NCBI GenBank assembly: GCA_030550395.1 | Contig: JAUQPL010000001.1 | Location: 400,965 to 464,964, forward strand | Reading direction: 5' to 3' | Origin: Bacteroidota bacterium | GTDB taxonomy: Bacteria; Bacteroidota; Ignavibacteria; Kapaibacteriales; HRBIN21 | Length of the DNA: 64,000 nt | Part shown: positions 52,492-60,020 of the stretch, piece after piece | Position numbering within the stretch: the stretch's first letter is position 1 | Layout: each line of letters starts with the position of its first letter | Position numbers and translations under genes: made by a program | The notes under the pieces: model-generated | What the model saw: the letters and a program-made list of their open reading frames with translations, nothing else | Told to the model about the DNA's origin: nothing | Databases searched by the model: none

Positions 52492-54132
52492 TCACCGAGC
52501 CCTGCCGGGTCCACGTTCCTCTATCTCCTGCTGCAGACGCTGGAGGAGTTCCTCCATCCGGCGCAGACGCTGGTCTTGCTCCTTGAGGGCTTCCACAAGC
52601 ACTGCAACCAGGCGAGTGTAGTCTACGCCCAGGATGTCCCCCGTCGCGTTATCGCGCTGGACAATCTCCGGAATAACCGCAGCGACATCCTCAGCAATAA
52701 AGCCTACATCCTCATCCCCCCCATACTCTGGCTTCCAGCGGAAGCGAACACCCCGAAGGCGCCGTACCAGCTCCATCGGCTGCTCAATAGAGCGAATGGA
52801 ATCCTTAAAGCGCCGGGCAGACTGAGCGATAAGCTGATGCTGCAGCACAAGCTCCCCTGTGGGGAGCAACCGCATGCGGAGTTGATTGTCGGTGTAAAAG
52901 CGGATTTCTGCCGCTTCTCTTTGGCGAATTTCCGCTGCGCCATCGTTAGCGACACCAATATCAAATCCATCGTTGACCGTCGTTCCCGTTACCGTCCCTG
53001 CCGTGAACTTGTGGAAGCTGCCGGAGGCAGCGTCTTGGTGGAGAAGCGCTTGAGGGGTGGAAATCCCCAGCCCTATGTTACCGCTATAGGTAATGCGCAG
53101 ACGCTCCACCGGACTTGTGCTCCCCACAGGTGTGGTGAGTATGGCTATGTCCGTTGGCAGGGAACCGGAGGATGCCGGGGCACCGCGAAGGAAGCGGATC
53201 TGCGCCTGGGCGGTGGGAAGGAAATTATCACCGATGTCTAACGTCGCCAGCACTGTACCTGCCGCTGCATTGGAAGCCGTCTGTCGTAAGAGAAACTGCA
53301 CTGGCGCTCCCGCCGTTGTGTTTCGGATTTCTACATCCGCCGTCGTTACCGGAGGAATCGTTGCCGGCGTGATGGCAAGGGGTCTATCCAACCAAGCCCC
53401 ATAATCACCGCCGAGAGTACGGATACCGAACGTCCGGTTGTTCGTAGCATGGTAGGCTACATAACTTGTTACGTTCGTATATCCACTGCCAGAGAGCTGT
53501 CCTCCGAGCGCCGCATACGCTGCCGTAGTACTGGAGGAGGTGTGGACAGCCTGGACAGCATTGTAGCTACCACTGGCGCTAGTGACATACAACCGTGCCG
53601 TGTTCCCAGGCGGCGAAGCCGTACCAATTGCCACCACGCTGGTTGTCCCGCCGGAAAAGCTGAGCACATGACCAGCCAAAGCAATGTCAGTAGGAGCACT
53701 CAAGCTCCCACCCAAGCGGATATCGTTTCCCACCTTGCTCAAACCATTACTGGCTGTTACCACAATGACACTGGCAGGATTGACCCACGAGGCCGTACCG
53801 GTGGCGTCACTCTGCAGTATATACCCGGAAACTGCACCCGTTGGAAGCTGCAATCCTGTCATCCGCACCGTGCCAACAACATCCAGCGTTGTCTGCGGCA
53901 TTGAGGTCCCAACCCCAAGACGAGCGTTGGCTTGATCCCAGACAAGCTGCGTTGCCCATATGGGCGTCACTCCCGTCCCCTGTGATACCAGCACTTGCCC
54001 ATTGCTTCCCGGGTCCGAGCCCAAGAAAAGCTCCCCATTGAGTTGGAGCCGGTTGGCGATGAGCCCTGCCGTTTGTGCCATTCCAAGAGTCCAAGGGGTC
54101 ACGAAGAGCACCGCTCTGAGGAACCACCGCAT
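52492..54132 (-). CDS. Exported repeat protein with C-terminal S74 intramolecular chaperone domain
   Basis: A 546-residue exported protein. Signal peptide, then a fibre-like beta region with repeated short strands (RLQLNGELFLGSDPGSNG, NARLGVGTSMPQTTLDVVG, NIGLGISTPQALLHQDAASG), and a C-terminal Peptidase_S74/tail-fibre chaperone domain (RRFKDSIRSIEQPMELV, GVRFRWKPE, DVGFIAEDVAAVIPEIV). S74 domains help trimeric fibres fold and then cut themselves off at a Ser-Lys dyad. Here SARRFK keeps Ser and Lys at the +5 spacing, although the usual Asp after Ser is Ala. A coiled coil ends the protein. It is probably a surface fibre or adhesin, not phage: no phage genes are nearby. Confidence 0.82.
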   Translation of the reverse strand: MRWFLRAVLFVTPWTLGMAQTAGLIANRLQLNGELFLGSDPGSNGQVLVSQGTGVTPIWATQLVWDQANARLGVGTSMPQTTLDVVGTVRMTGLQLPTGAVSGYILQSDATGTASWVNPASVIVVTASNGLSKVGNDIRLGGSLSAPTDIALAGHVLSFSGGTTSVVAIGTASPPGNTARLYVTSASGSYNAVQAVHTSSSTTAAYAALGGQLSGSGYTNVTSYVAYHATNNRTFGIRTLGGDYGAWLDRPLAITPATIPPVTTADVEIRNTTAGAPVQFLLRQTASNAAAGTVLATLDIGDNFLPTAQAQIRFLRGAPASSGSLPTDIAILTTPVGSTSPVERLRITYSGNIGLGISTPQALLHQDAASGSFHKFTAGTVTGTTVNDGFDIGVANDGAAEIRQREAAEIRFYTDNQLRMRLLPTGELVLQHQLIAQSARRFKDSIRSIEQPMELVRRLRGVRFRWKPEYGGDEDVGFIAEDVAAVIPEIVQRDNATGDILGVDYTRLVAVLVEALKEQDQRLRRMEELLQRLQQEIEERGPGRAR

Positions 54133-54216
54133 TGCTTCCCCCGACTACGTGGTACAACACGACTATTGGTGAGCGGCGAAATCCGCGCGCCGCCAATTGT
54201 GCCTGACCACCCCCGC

Positions 54217-54708
54217 CTAAACGGGTTTGAAGTGCTCAAAGGCTTGCCGGCAGGTATTGCAGTAGTAAATAGCTCGGCACAGCGTCGGCCCAAAAGGTGA
54301 CTGGAGCACCGTATCGGTACCTCCACAGTACGGACACGGTACTTTCGCTTGGAGAAGCTCAAGAGGAAACTCTGGTCCCTCGTACACAGGAGGTGGAGCA
54401 ATACCGAAGCGCCGAAGGACTTCCCGCGCTTTTTCCGACAAACGATTCGTCGTCCACGGAGGATCGTAGGTCACTTCCACCTGGACCCGCCGGAGTGGAA
54501 GCTGAAGGAGCCGCTGTTCAATTTCGGAGCAAATCAGCGCCGTCGCTGGACAGCCCACAAACGTGGGAGTGATCTTGACCACTACCTCTCCTGCTGTAGC
54601 ATCCAGTTGAACATCCGCAACAATCCCCATATCCGTGATGCTTAGGCCGGGGATCTCTGGGTCATAGACCGTGCTTAGTTTTTGCCAGATGTCCTCCACG
54701 GTTACCAT
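54217..54708 (-). CDS. paaD: Phenylacetyl-CoA 1,2-epoxidase subunit PaaD
   Basis: A 163-residue DUF59/MIP18-type protein (VYDPEIPGLSITDMGIVADV and PTFVGCPATALICSEIEQRL), followed by a C-terminal zinc/Fe-S ribbon with VPCPYCGGTD and YYCNTCRQAFEHFKPV. PaaD is needed to mature the PaaABCE monooxygenase, probably as an Fe-S assembly factor. It overlaps the paaC stop by 7 nt and ends the operon; no paaE follows. Confidence 0.93.
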   Translation of the reverse strand: MVTVEDIWQKLSTVYDPEIPGLSITDMGIVADVQLDATAGEVVVKITPTFVGCPATALICSEIEQRLLQLPLRRVQVEVTYDPPWTTNRLSEKAREVLRRFGIAPPPVYEGPEFPLELLQAKVPCPYCGGTDTVLQSPFGPTLCRAIYYCNTCRQAFEHFKPV

Positions 54709-55475
54709 TCCGCATCCGGTTCACTGCGGATAACCTCGCCCATCTCATCCAGAAGCGGCTGAAGATAAGGAGTATGGATGCCCCGCCGCCCACCGTAAGC
54801 CGGAACAACGTCAGAAAGGTCTGGCATCTTCAGGGTTGCCTGTTTCAGAATCGGCGCGATTCCTTCCAACCATCGTTGTTGCAAGACTTGTTCACCAGGG
54901 AAGATGCCTGAATGGGCAAGGACTTCTTCGTAGTCGCTCGGCTCAAAAATACCCAATGCCAAGGGGAAAGCCGTCTCCAGAGCCTGCTGGAGCCGCCGAT
55001 GGCTTTCCTCCGTCCCACGAGCCCCTAACTGTACAACCCACTGAGTAGCGTGGAAGACGTGGTACTTAATCTCTCCGCGAACCTTACGGGCAAGCTGAGC
55101 CAAGGGCTCATAGCGGGACTGCTCTAACAAGTAATAGCGCCACTGCTCGGCAACGTCAAAGAGAAAATGGCGCATGAGACTGAAATCATAACCCCCATTA
55201 GGATACTCCACCAGATGACAGCACCGAAACTCAGGGGCATCGCGGAAGAAAGCCACCCGATCCGGCTCCGGCTCTCCAAGTTCATGCAAGAGCTGATACA
55301 ATGCATAGGCATGTCCTAGCTTGTCCTGGGCAATGGAGGAAAAGGCGATATCCTCCTCCAGAATAGGTCCCAGTCCCGTCCATTCCGAGTGTCGATGCCC
55401 TAAGATGAGGGCGTCATCCGCCATGCGATACAGCAGGTCTTTGAGTGCAGGGAGCAACTCTGGCTCAAGCTTCAT
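54702..55475 (-). CDS. paaC: Phenylacetyl-CoA 1,2-epoxidase subunit PaaC
   Basis: A 257-residue helical ferritin-like protein (RMADDALILGHRHSEWTGLGPILEEDIAFSSIAQDKLGHA, seen as HRHSEWTGLGP and IAQDKLGHAYALYQ, then RDAPEFRCC). PaaC is the structural, metal-free partner of catalytic PaaA in the epoxidase core. The start overlaps the paaB end by 11 nt. Confidence 0.93.
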   Translation of the reverse strand: MKLEPELLPALKDLLYRMADDALILGHRHSEWTGLGPILEEDIAFSSIAQDKLGHAYALYQLLHELGEPEPDRVAFFRDAPEFRCCHLVEYPNGGYDFSLMRHFLFDVAEQWRYYLLEQSRYEPLAQLARKVRGEIKYHVFHATQWVVQLGARGTEESHRRLQQALETAFPLALGIFEPSDYEEVLAHSGIFPGEQVLQQRWLEGIAPILKQATLKMPDLSDVVPAYGGRRGIHTPYLQPLLDEMGEVIRSEPDAEW

Positions 55476-55881
55476 GGGCCTCTTGAGAGGAGTGATGTCG
55501 CCGTTTCAAGCGGAGCAGTTTCTGAACAACCTTATAAGCATCCGGCTCGCGATAGGTCTTCTCTGGGGTTGTGGCAAATATATCCACATCCTCAGGACCA
55601 AAGGTATAGATATCCGCCGTACGGACCACCCAGAGGGCATATGTCCGTCCACGGCGGCAGTAGTTCTCCTTGGCAAATACAAGCGCCATTTCGGCATTGG
55701 GAGCATGGACGGTGCCCACATGAATAGGTTGGTCTCCGGGCTTTTCCTTCCAAAAGACCTCATAGGGTTCCCACTCGTCCGCTGGTGGCTTGGGATGGAA
55801 TTCGGATAACTCCTCCGGAATTTGAAGCCGCGTCACTCGCGGGTCCAACGAGCGCATCGTTGCCCTCTGCGGTGCCGACAT
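55465..55881 (-). CDS. paaB: Phenylacetyl-CoA 1,2-epoxidase subunit PaaB
   Basis: A 138-residue PaaB with the family core EWEPYEVFWKEKPGDQPIHVG, AEMALVFAKENYCRRG and ALWVVRTADI. The E. coli protein has ~95 residues, so this one has a ~40-residue basic N- and C-terminal extension (EPDAYKVVQKLLRLKRRHHS). PaaB bridges the two PaaAC halves. I take ATG 55881 (SAPQRATM) in preference to an upstream in-frame ATG at 55908, which abuts paaA. Confidence 0.9.
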   Translation of the reverse strand: MSAPQRATMRSLDPRVTRLQIPEELSEFHPKPPADEWEPYEVFWKEKPGDQPIHVGTVHAPNAEMALVFAKENYCRRGRTYALWVVRTADIYTFGPEDVDIFATTPEKTYREPDAYKVVQKLLRLKRRHHSSQEAHEA

Positions 55882-55910
55882 AGACACTCCTTTAAGCTGT
55901 TGGCACAAAC

Positions 55911-56897
55911 TCAGAAGAGTGGTGCCACATACTGCTTTTCTGGCTTCAATAAGGCTCGCCGCACCCAGGCCCCCATTTCATCCGCCATACGGCGCACGGC
56001 CAGACGCTCACGGTTGCAGGGTCCATTCCCGTTGATGACGCGCCAGAATTCATCCCAGTCCGGATCGGAATACTCCCACTTACCCGTCTCCGGGTTCTTT
56101 CGCAGCTTAGGATCCGGGATGGTCAAGCCCAGTTCCCAAATCTTTGGCACATACGCATCCAGGAACATCTGGCGCATTTCATCATTGCTTGCCATCTTGA
56201 CCTTCCAACGCAGCAGCTTCTGGCTATGTACGGACATATTGTCGGGCGGACCGAAAAAGTGCATAATGGGCTTCCACCAGCGGTTGAGTGCCTCCTGGAG
56301 CATCTGTCGCTGCCGCTTCGTACCGCTGGCAAGGGTGACAACGTTATCGTAGCCATACTTCAGGTGGAAGGCCTCCTCCTTACAGATGCGCTCCAGCGCC
56401 CGAGCATATGGACCATACGAGCCCTTACTGTTGAGGGTCTGGTTAATGATGGCGCCCGCATCAATCAGCCATGCAATAATAGCTGTATCCGCCCATGTCA
56501 GCGCTGGGTAGTTGAAGACATTGGAGTATTTCGCCTTCCCACTGAGCAGATCGTTAACCATCTGCTCCCTTGGCTTCCCCAGTGTTTCAGCAGCACTATA
56601 CAGTAGCTGGGCGTGTCCGACTTCATCCTGCACCTTTGCCATCAATGCCAGCTTGCGTTTGAAGCCAGGTGCCCGAGTAATCCAGGTTCCCTCCGGTAAG
56701 GCGCCAATAATTTCCGAGTGAGCATGCTGCTCAACCATTCGTAAGACCTGCCGGCGATACTCGCGCGGCATCCAGTCCGTTGGCTCAATCTTCTCGCCCC
56801 GAGCAATCCGCTCCTCAAACTCTGCCAGCTTTTCCGGATCTTCCTGCTCCACTCCCACAAGGGGCTCTACAATGCTTAAATTTCCATACATCCGCAC
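55911..56897 (-). CDS. paaA: Phenylacetyl-CoA 1,2-epoxidase catalytic subunit PaaA
   Basis: A 328-residue di-iron monooxygenase subunit. Carboxylate-bridged iron ligands are visible as Glu62 ([11 protein letters not shown]), the ExxH motifs EVGH (92-95) and EAFH (175-178) and further helices, with the PaaA signature [15 protein letters not shown]. It epoxidises the ring of phenylacetyl-CoA. The start could also be ATG 56891 two codons later. First gene of paaABCD on the minus strand. A ~400-nt untranslated gap lies upstream. Confidence 0.95.
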   Translation of the reverse strand: MRMYGNLSIVEPLVGVEQEDPEKLAEFEERIARGEKIEPTDWMPREYRRQVLRMVEQHAHSEIIGALPEGTWITRAPGFKRKLALMAKVQDEVGHAQLLYSAAETLGKPREQMVNDLLSGKAKYSNVFNYPALTWADTAIIAWLIDAGAIINQTLNSKGSYGPYARALERICKEEAFHLKYGYDNVVTLASGTKRQRQMLQEALNRWWKPIMHFFGPPDNMSVHSQKLLRWKVKMASNDEMRQMFLDAYVPKIWELGLTIPDPKLRKNPETGKWEYSDPDWDEFWRVINGNGPCNRERLAVRRMADEMGAWVRRALLKPEKQYVAPLF

Positions 56898-57297
56898 ATT
56901 CCACCTTCATGGCACATACTGTGTGCGGAGACGAACGCCATCAGTCTGCTATTGCCCATCAAAGCTACTCTATCCCCGGTTTTCCACCGTCAAGCTTTTT
57001 AAAATTACAGAACCAGCCAAATCCCCACCGCTGATGTGGGAGAAGAGCAGGATAACGCTTTCTCACCTCAACTTCCTTTAGGCAGGAAGTCTCCACGGAA
57101 AAGCCTAGGGCCATCAGCAGAGTCAAAAAACGATAACAGGAAACCCATACAATCGGCTCTGCTCCCCAGACTTCCCCATGCAGAGAAAATCCTCCATCAG
57201 CAGGAACGAACAACTTATGAAGCCAGCCCCCGATCCGGACAGTACACTCCCACCTCTATCCCCCATCAACTGCCCCCCACAACCGAAGGGTTTTCCC
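56898..57297. other. 400-nt intergenic region between fur and paaA
   Basis: No convincing gene. It holds a 7-bp hairpin (57071-57090, ACTTCCT/AGGAAGT around a 6-nt loop) and a minus-strand octamer TAATTTTA at 57000-57007, one base from TAnnTTTG, which may promote paaA. A 5-bp AAGGG/CCCTT hairpin overlaps the fur stop (57286-57299). No PaaX/PaaR-type regulator is adjacent. Confidence 0.5.
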
Positions 57298-57777
57298 TTA
57301 CTCCGCACCAGCCCGATACGGACACCGAGCCAGGTCAGGACAGCGGGCGAAGATCTGCAACGAATGGTGGATGGCTTGCAGAGAATACTGCTGGCTAATC
57401 TGCTGCACTAATTCCTGCAACTGCGACGAGCAAAACTCTACCATACGCCCGCAATCCGTACAGAAGAGGTGGTCATGATTAGGTAGTCGCGCCGTCAGTT
57501 CATACTTGGTACTGCCCTTATCGAAGTGGTGGCGTACGATTAGCTCACACTGTCGCAACAGCTCCAGAGTAGAGTAAATCGTCGCTCGCGAAACCTGGTC
57601 GCCACGCGCCCGCATGTAGACATAGAGCTCATCTGCAGTAAAATGTCCTGGCATCTCCGCAACGCGCTCTAAGATGCGCATCCGCTCCCCTGTGTTCCGG
57701 TATCGCTGTGCCTGAAGGAAAGCCGTAAAGCGACTTTTCAGCTCTTCTATGTCAATTTGTTGCTCAGACACCGTCAT
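57298..57777 (-). CDS. fur: Fur-family metal/peroxide regulator
   Basis: A 159-residue winged-helix regulator. The DNA-binding part contains HFTADELYVYMRARGDQVSRATIYSTLELLRQCELI (read as YVYMRARGDQVSRATIYSTL). The dimerisation domain has the metal residues PNHDHLFCTDCGRMVEF and two later cysteines in CPDLARCPYR, the structural Zn site of Fur/PerR. The ATG at 57777 starts the family N terminus; the upstream in-frame ATG falls inside the promoter. It is divergent from a TonB-dependent receptor and may control it. Confidence 0.92.
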   Translation of the reverse strand: MTVSEQQIDIEELKSRFTAFLQAQRYRNTGERMRILERVAEMPGHFTADELYVYMRARGDQVSRATIYSTLELLRQCELIVRHHFDKGSTKYELTARLPNHDHLFCTDCGRMVEFCSSQLQELVQQISQQYSLQAIHHSLQIFARCPDLARCPYRAGAE

Positions 57778-57809
57778 CACTGACAACGTGGGACAACTTG
57801 GACCAAGGA

Positions 57810-57817
57810 CAAATATA
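57810..57817 (-). promoter_or_regulatory. -7 promoter element (TATATTTG) for fur
   Basis: The octamer matches TAnnTTTG, 32 nt upstream of the fur ATG. A TTTG lies 15 nt further upstream, closer than the usual -33 spacing. Confidence 0.45.
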
Positions 57818-57866
57818 CAGCGGCGCCCCCAACAAACGTGCATACCTGTGTCCCTGGCGCACTATT

Positions 57867-57874
57867 TAATTTTG
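57867..57874 (+). promoter_or_regulatory. -7 promoter element (TAATTTTG) for the TonB receptor
   Basis: The octamer matches TAnnTTTG, 22 nt upstream of the receptor ATG. It is divergent from the fur promoter, with 49 nt between the two octamers, so one regulator bound between them could control both genes. I saw no clear Fur-box palindrome. Confidence 0.5.
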
Positions 57875-57896
57875 CCCCCGGTAGTTTCGGATTGGC

Positions 57897-60020
57897 ATGA
57901 ACTACATGCATTCCCCTCGGTGGTTTTTCCTCATCGCTATAGCAGTTGGTATTGCTCGTGGACAATCTCCCCACCAACCGTCGGAGGACAGCCTAAAGCT
58001 TTATCGTACCCCGACGGTCGTCGTCACCGGCACCCGAAACCCAAGTTCCATTGAATACACTCCCGTGCGGGTTGAAGTCCTGCAGCCTTTACCCACCACA
58101 AGCGCTGGGCAGACCACCGTTGCCGAGTTTTTGGAAGAATCTGCCGGTGTATTACAGCAGTACAGAGTGCGGAGCGGTATCCAAGTAATGGGTTTAGAGC
58201 CGGCATACACACTGGTTCTCCTTAACGGGCAACCCTTAACTGGTCGGGTAGCCGGAGTGATCGATCTGCGGCGTCTACCCCTTGGGAACATTGACCGAGT
58301 GGAATTCGTCAAAGGTCCGATGTCTAGCCTCTATGGCAGTACGGCGCTGGGCGGTGTTGTGAATATCCTAACTCCACGTCCACACCATGGATGGACACTA
58401 CAGCTGCGAACACAACACATTACTCGCGGGGGCTCAGAACTACACGCACGTGGCGGATACGGGGATTCCATCGGCGCAGTGCAGCTCTATAGTTTCTTCC
58501 GCCGCTCCCAACCTTTCGCTATCACGGTAGACAGCATTTCTTTCCCTTACGCCGGTTCCACGGAAATTGCTCTTCAAGCTGTAGCCTACTGGCATCCTAC
58601 CACTCAGTGGGAGCTTCAAGGCGATGGACGCGCGTTTTTCAGCCGTACTCATGGAGCCTTTGCTGAAACGTACGGCGGTCAGCTCGCCATCAACCAAGGC
58701 GCTTTCCGTCAGCGGGAGTGGAGTGTTTCGGTCTCCTCCTCTTGGACAGTGCGCCGGGCACGGCTACAAGTTGGGCTCTTCGGGAATCAGTACGAAGAGC
58801 TGTACTACTGGGATGTTGCTCCAACTGGTACCAATCACGAGGATGAATTCCGGCAGCGTCTGGGACGGATATGGTCTCAGTATGACCTGCTCTGGAATGT
58901 CCGCTACCGCCTCACTTTGGGTGGGGAATTCCTCTATGAAGACGCACTCGGAACGCGATATCCGGATCAACCCGTGGCTCGAACCATAGCCGTTTTCAGC
59001 CAGTGGGAGGGTGCTCCCTATGATTGGCTCAGCTACGCGCTGAGTATTCGCTGGGACCGTCCGTCTGCCTATGGACAACACTGGAGCCCGAAGCTTGCCC
59101 TTCTCCTACGTCCATGGGGACATCGTTGGGTACAGGTACGGACCTCCCTTGGAAGTGGCTTCCGTGCCCCTGATTTCCGACAACTATTCGTCAGCTTCAC
59201 GAATCGCCTTCAGGGTGCTGGCTATGCCCTCGTAGGAGCCCGCCGGTTAGGGTATGAACTCCAGCCTGAGCGCTCCATTGCTACCGATGTAAGCCTGCAG
59301 CTCTTTCTGGATGATTGGCTCGGTTGGCATCCATGGGTGAAGGAATGGACGGCAGAGATACGGCTGTTTGCAAATTGGGTGCGCAACTTGATAGAACCTT
59401 TCTACGTTGGACGTGCTGAAGCCATGGATGTCTATTCGTACCGCAATCTTGCTCGGATTGCCACTCGTGGATGCGAAGTCACCCTTCAGGGTACAGTCAT
59501 CCCGCATCCCCTCTGGCAGCTAGAGCTGCGCGGGTCTTACCAGTTCTTAGATGCTGTGGACCTGGACGTGCTTGATGCCATTGCTGCCGGACACGCAGGG
59601 ACTCAAGACCCTTCGACAGGCTCCTTCTCCCCTCTGCGCCGAGCAGACTATGGAGGTCTCTGGGGTCGTTCCCCACACACCGTCTCTGGAACATGCCGTA
59701 TTGTCTACGTGCCCCTGCAAACCGTTCTGAGCCTCCGCTTCCTCCACCGAAGTCCTTTCGGGGATGAAGCCTTGGACCGCAATGGGATCGCTGTAGCGAA
59801 CCCACCCCGCCGCGTTCTTGACCGTCCCGACGAGTATGTTTCCGGATTCTGGAACCTCAACCTCTGGTTGACACAGCCGTGGAGGCTATCCTCTGTGGAC
59901 ATCTCCTTCAGCACGGGTATCCGCAATTTGCTCAATGTCCGGAACCCTCGCTTCCTCCCTCACCTTGTCGGACGCCAATGGTTCTTCCACGCCGAGCTGC
60001 GGTGGGAAGCTACCGAGTAA
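57897..60020 (+). CDS. TonB-dependent outer-membrane receptor (siderophore/heme/cobalamin type)
   Basis: A 707-residue receptor. Signal peptide (FFLIAIAVGIARGQ), a TonB-box-like TPTVVVTGTRNPSSIEYTPV, plug domain with LEESAGVLQQYRVRSGIQVMG and VEFVKGPMSSLYGSTALGGVVNI, then a full barrel ending in HAELRWEATE. It imports a chelate by TonB-driven energy. The divergent Fur-family gene suggests an iron or other metal ligand; the actual substrate cannot be read from the sequence. The last 11 nt overlap the convergent T9SS cargo gene. Confidence 0.92.
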   Translation: MNYMHSPRWFFLIAIAVGIARGQSPHQPSEDSLKLYRTPTVVVTGTRNPSSIEYTPVRVEVLQPLPTTSAGQTTVAEFLEESAGVLQQYRVRSGIQVMGLEPAYTLVLLNGQPLTGRVAGVIDLRRLPLGNIDRVEFVKGPMSSLYGSTALGGVVNILTPRPHHGWTLQLRTQHITRGGSELHARGGYGDSIGAVQLYSFFRRSQPFAITVDSISFPYAGSTEIALQAVAYWHPTTQWELQGDGRAFFSRTHGAFAETYGGQLAINQGAFRQREWSVSVSSSWTVRRARLQVGLFGNQYEELYYWDVAPTGTNHEDEFRQRLGRIWSQYDLLWNVRYRLTLGGEFLYEDALGTRYPDQPVARTIAVFSQWEGAPYDWLSYALSIRWDRPSAYGQHWSPKLALLLRPWGHRWVQVRTSLGSGFRAPDFRQLFVSFTNRLQGAGYALVGARRLGYELQPERSIATDVSLQLFLDDWLGWHPWVKEWTAEIRLFANWVRNLIEPFYVGRAEAMDVYSYRNLARIATRGCEVTLQGTVIPHPLWQLELRGSYQFLDAVDLDVLDAIAAGHAGTQDPSTGSFSPLRRADYGGLWGRSPHTVSGTCRIVYVPLQTVLSLRFLHRSPFGDEALDRNGIAVANPPRRVLDRPDEYVSGFWNLNLWLTQPWRLSSVDISFSTGIRNLLNVRNPRFLPHLVGRQWFFHAELRWEATE

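Noticed and set aside
54173..54193. GCGGCG/CGCCGC inverted repeat between paaD and the S74 gene
   Set aside because: A 6-bp stem with 9-nt loop and no U-tract; too weak to call a terminator in a GC-rich gap.
57071..57090. ACTTCCT/AGGAAGT hairpin as a terminator
   Set aside because: Seven base pairs without a T-run on either strand; recorded only within the intergenic note.
57778..57896. Fur-box palindrome between fur and the TonB receptor
   Set aside because: No GATAATGAT-like inverted repeat was found by eye.
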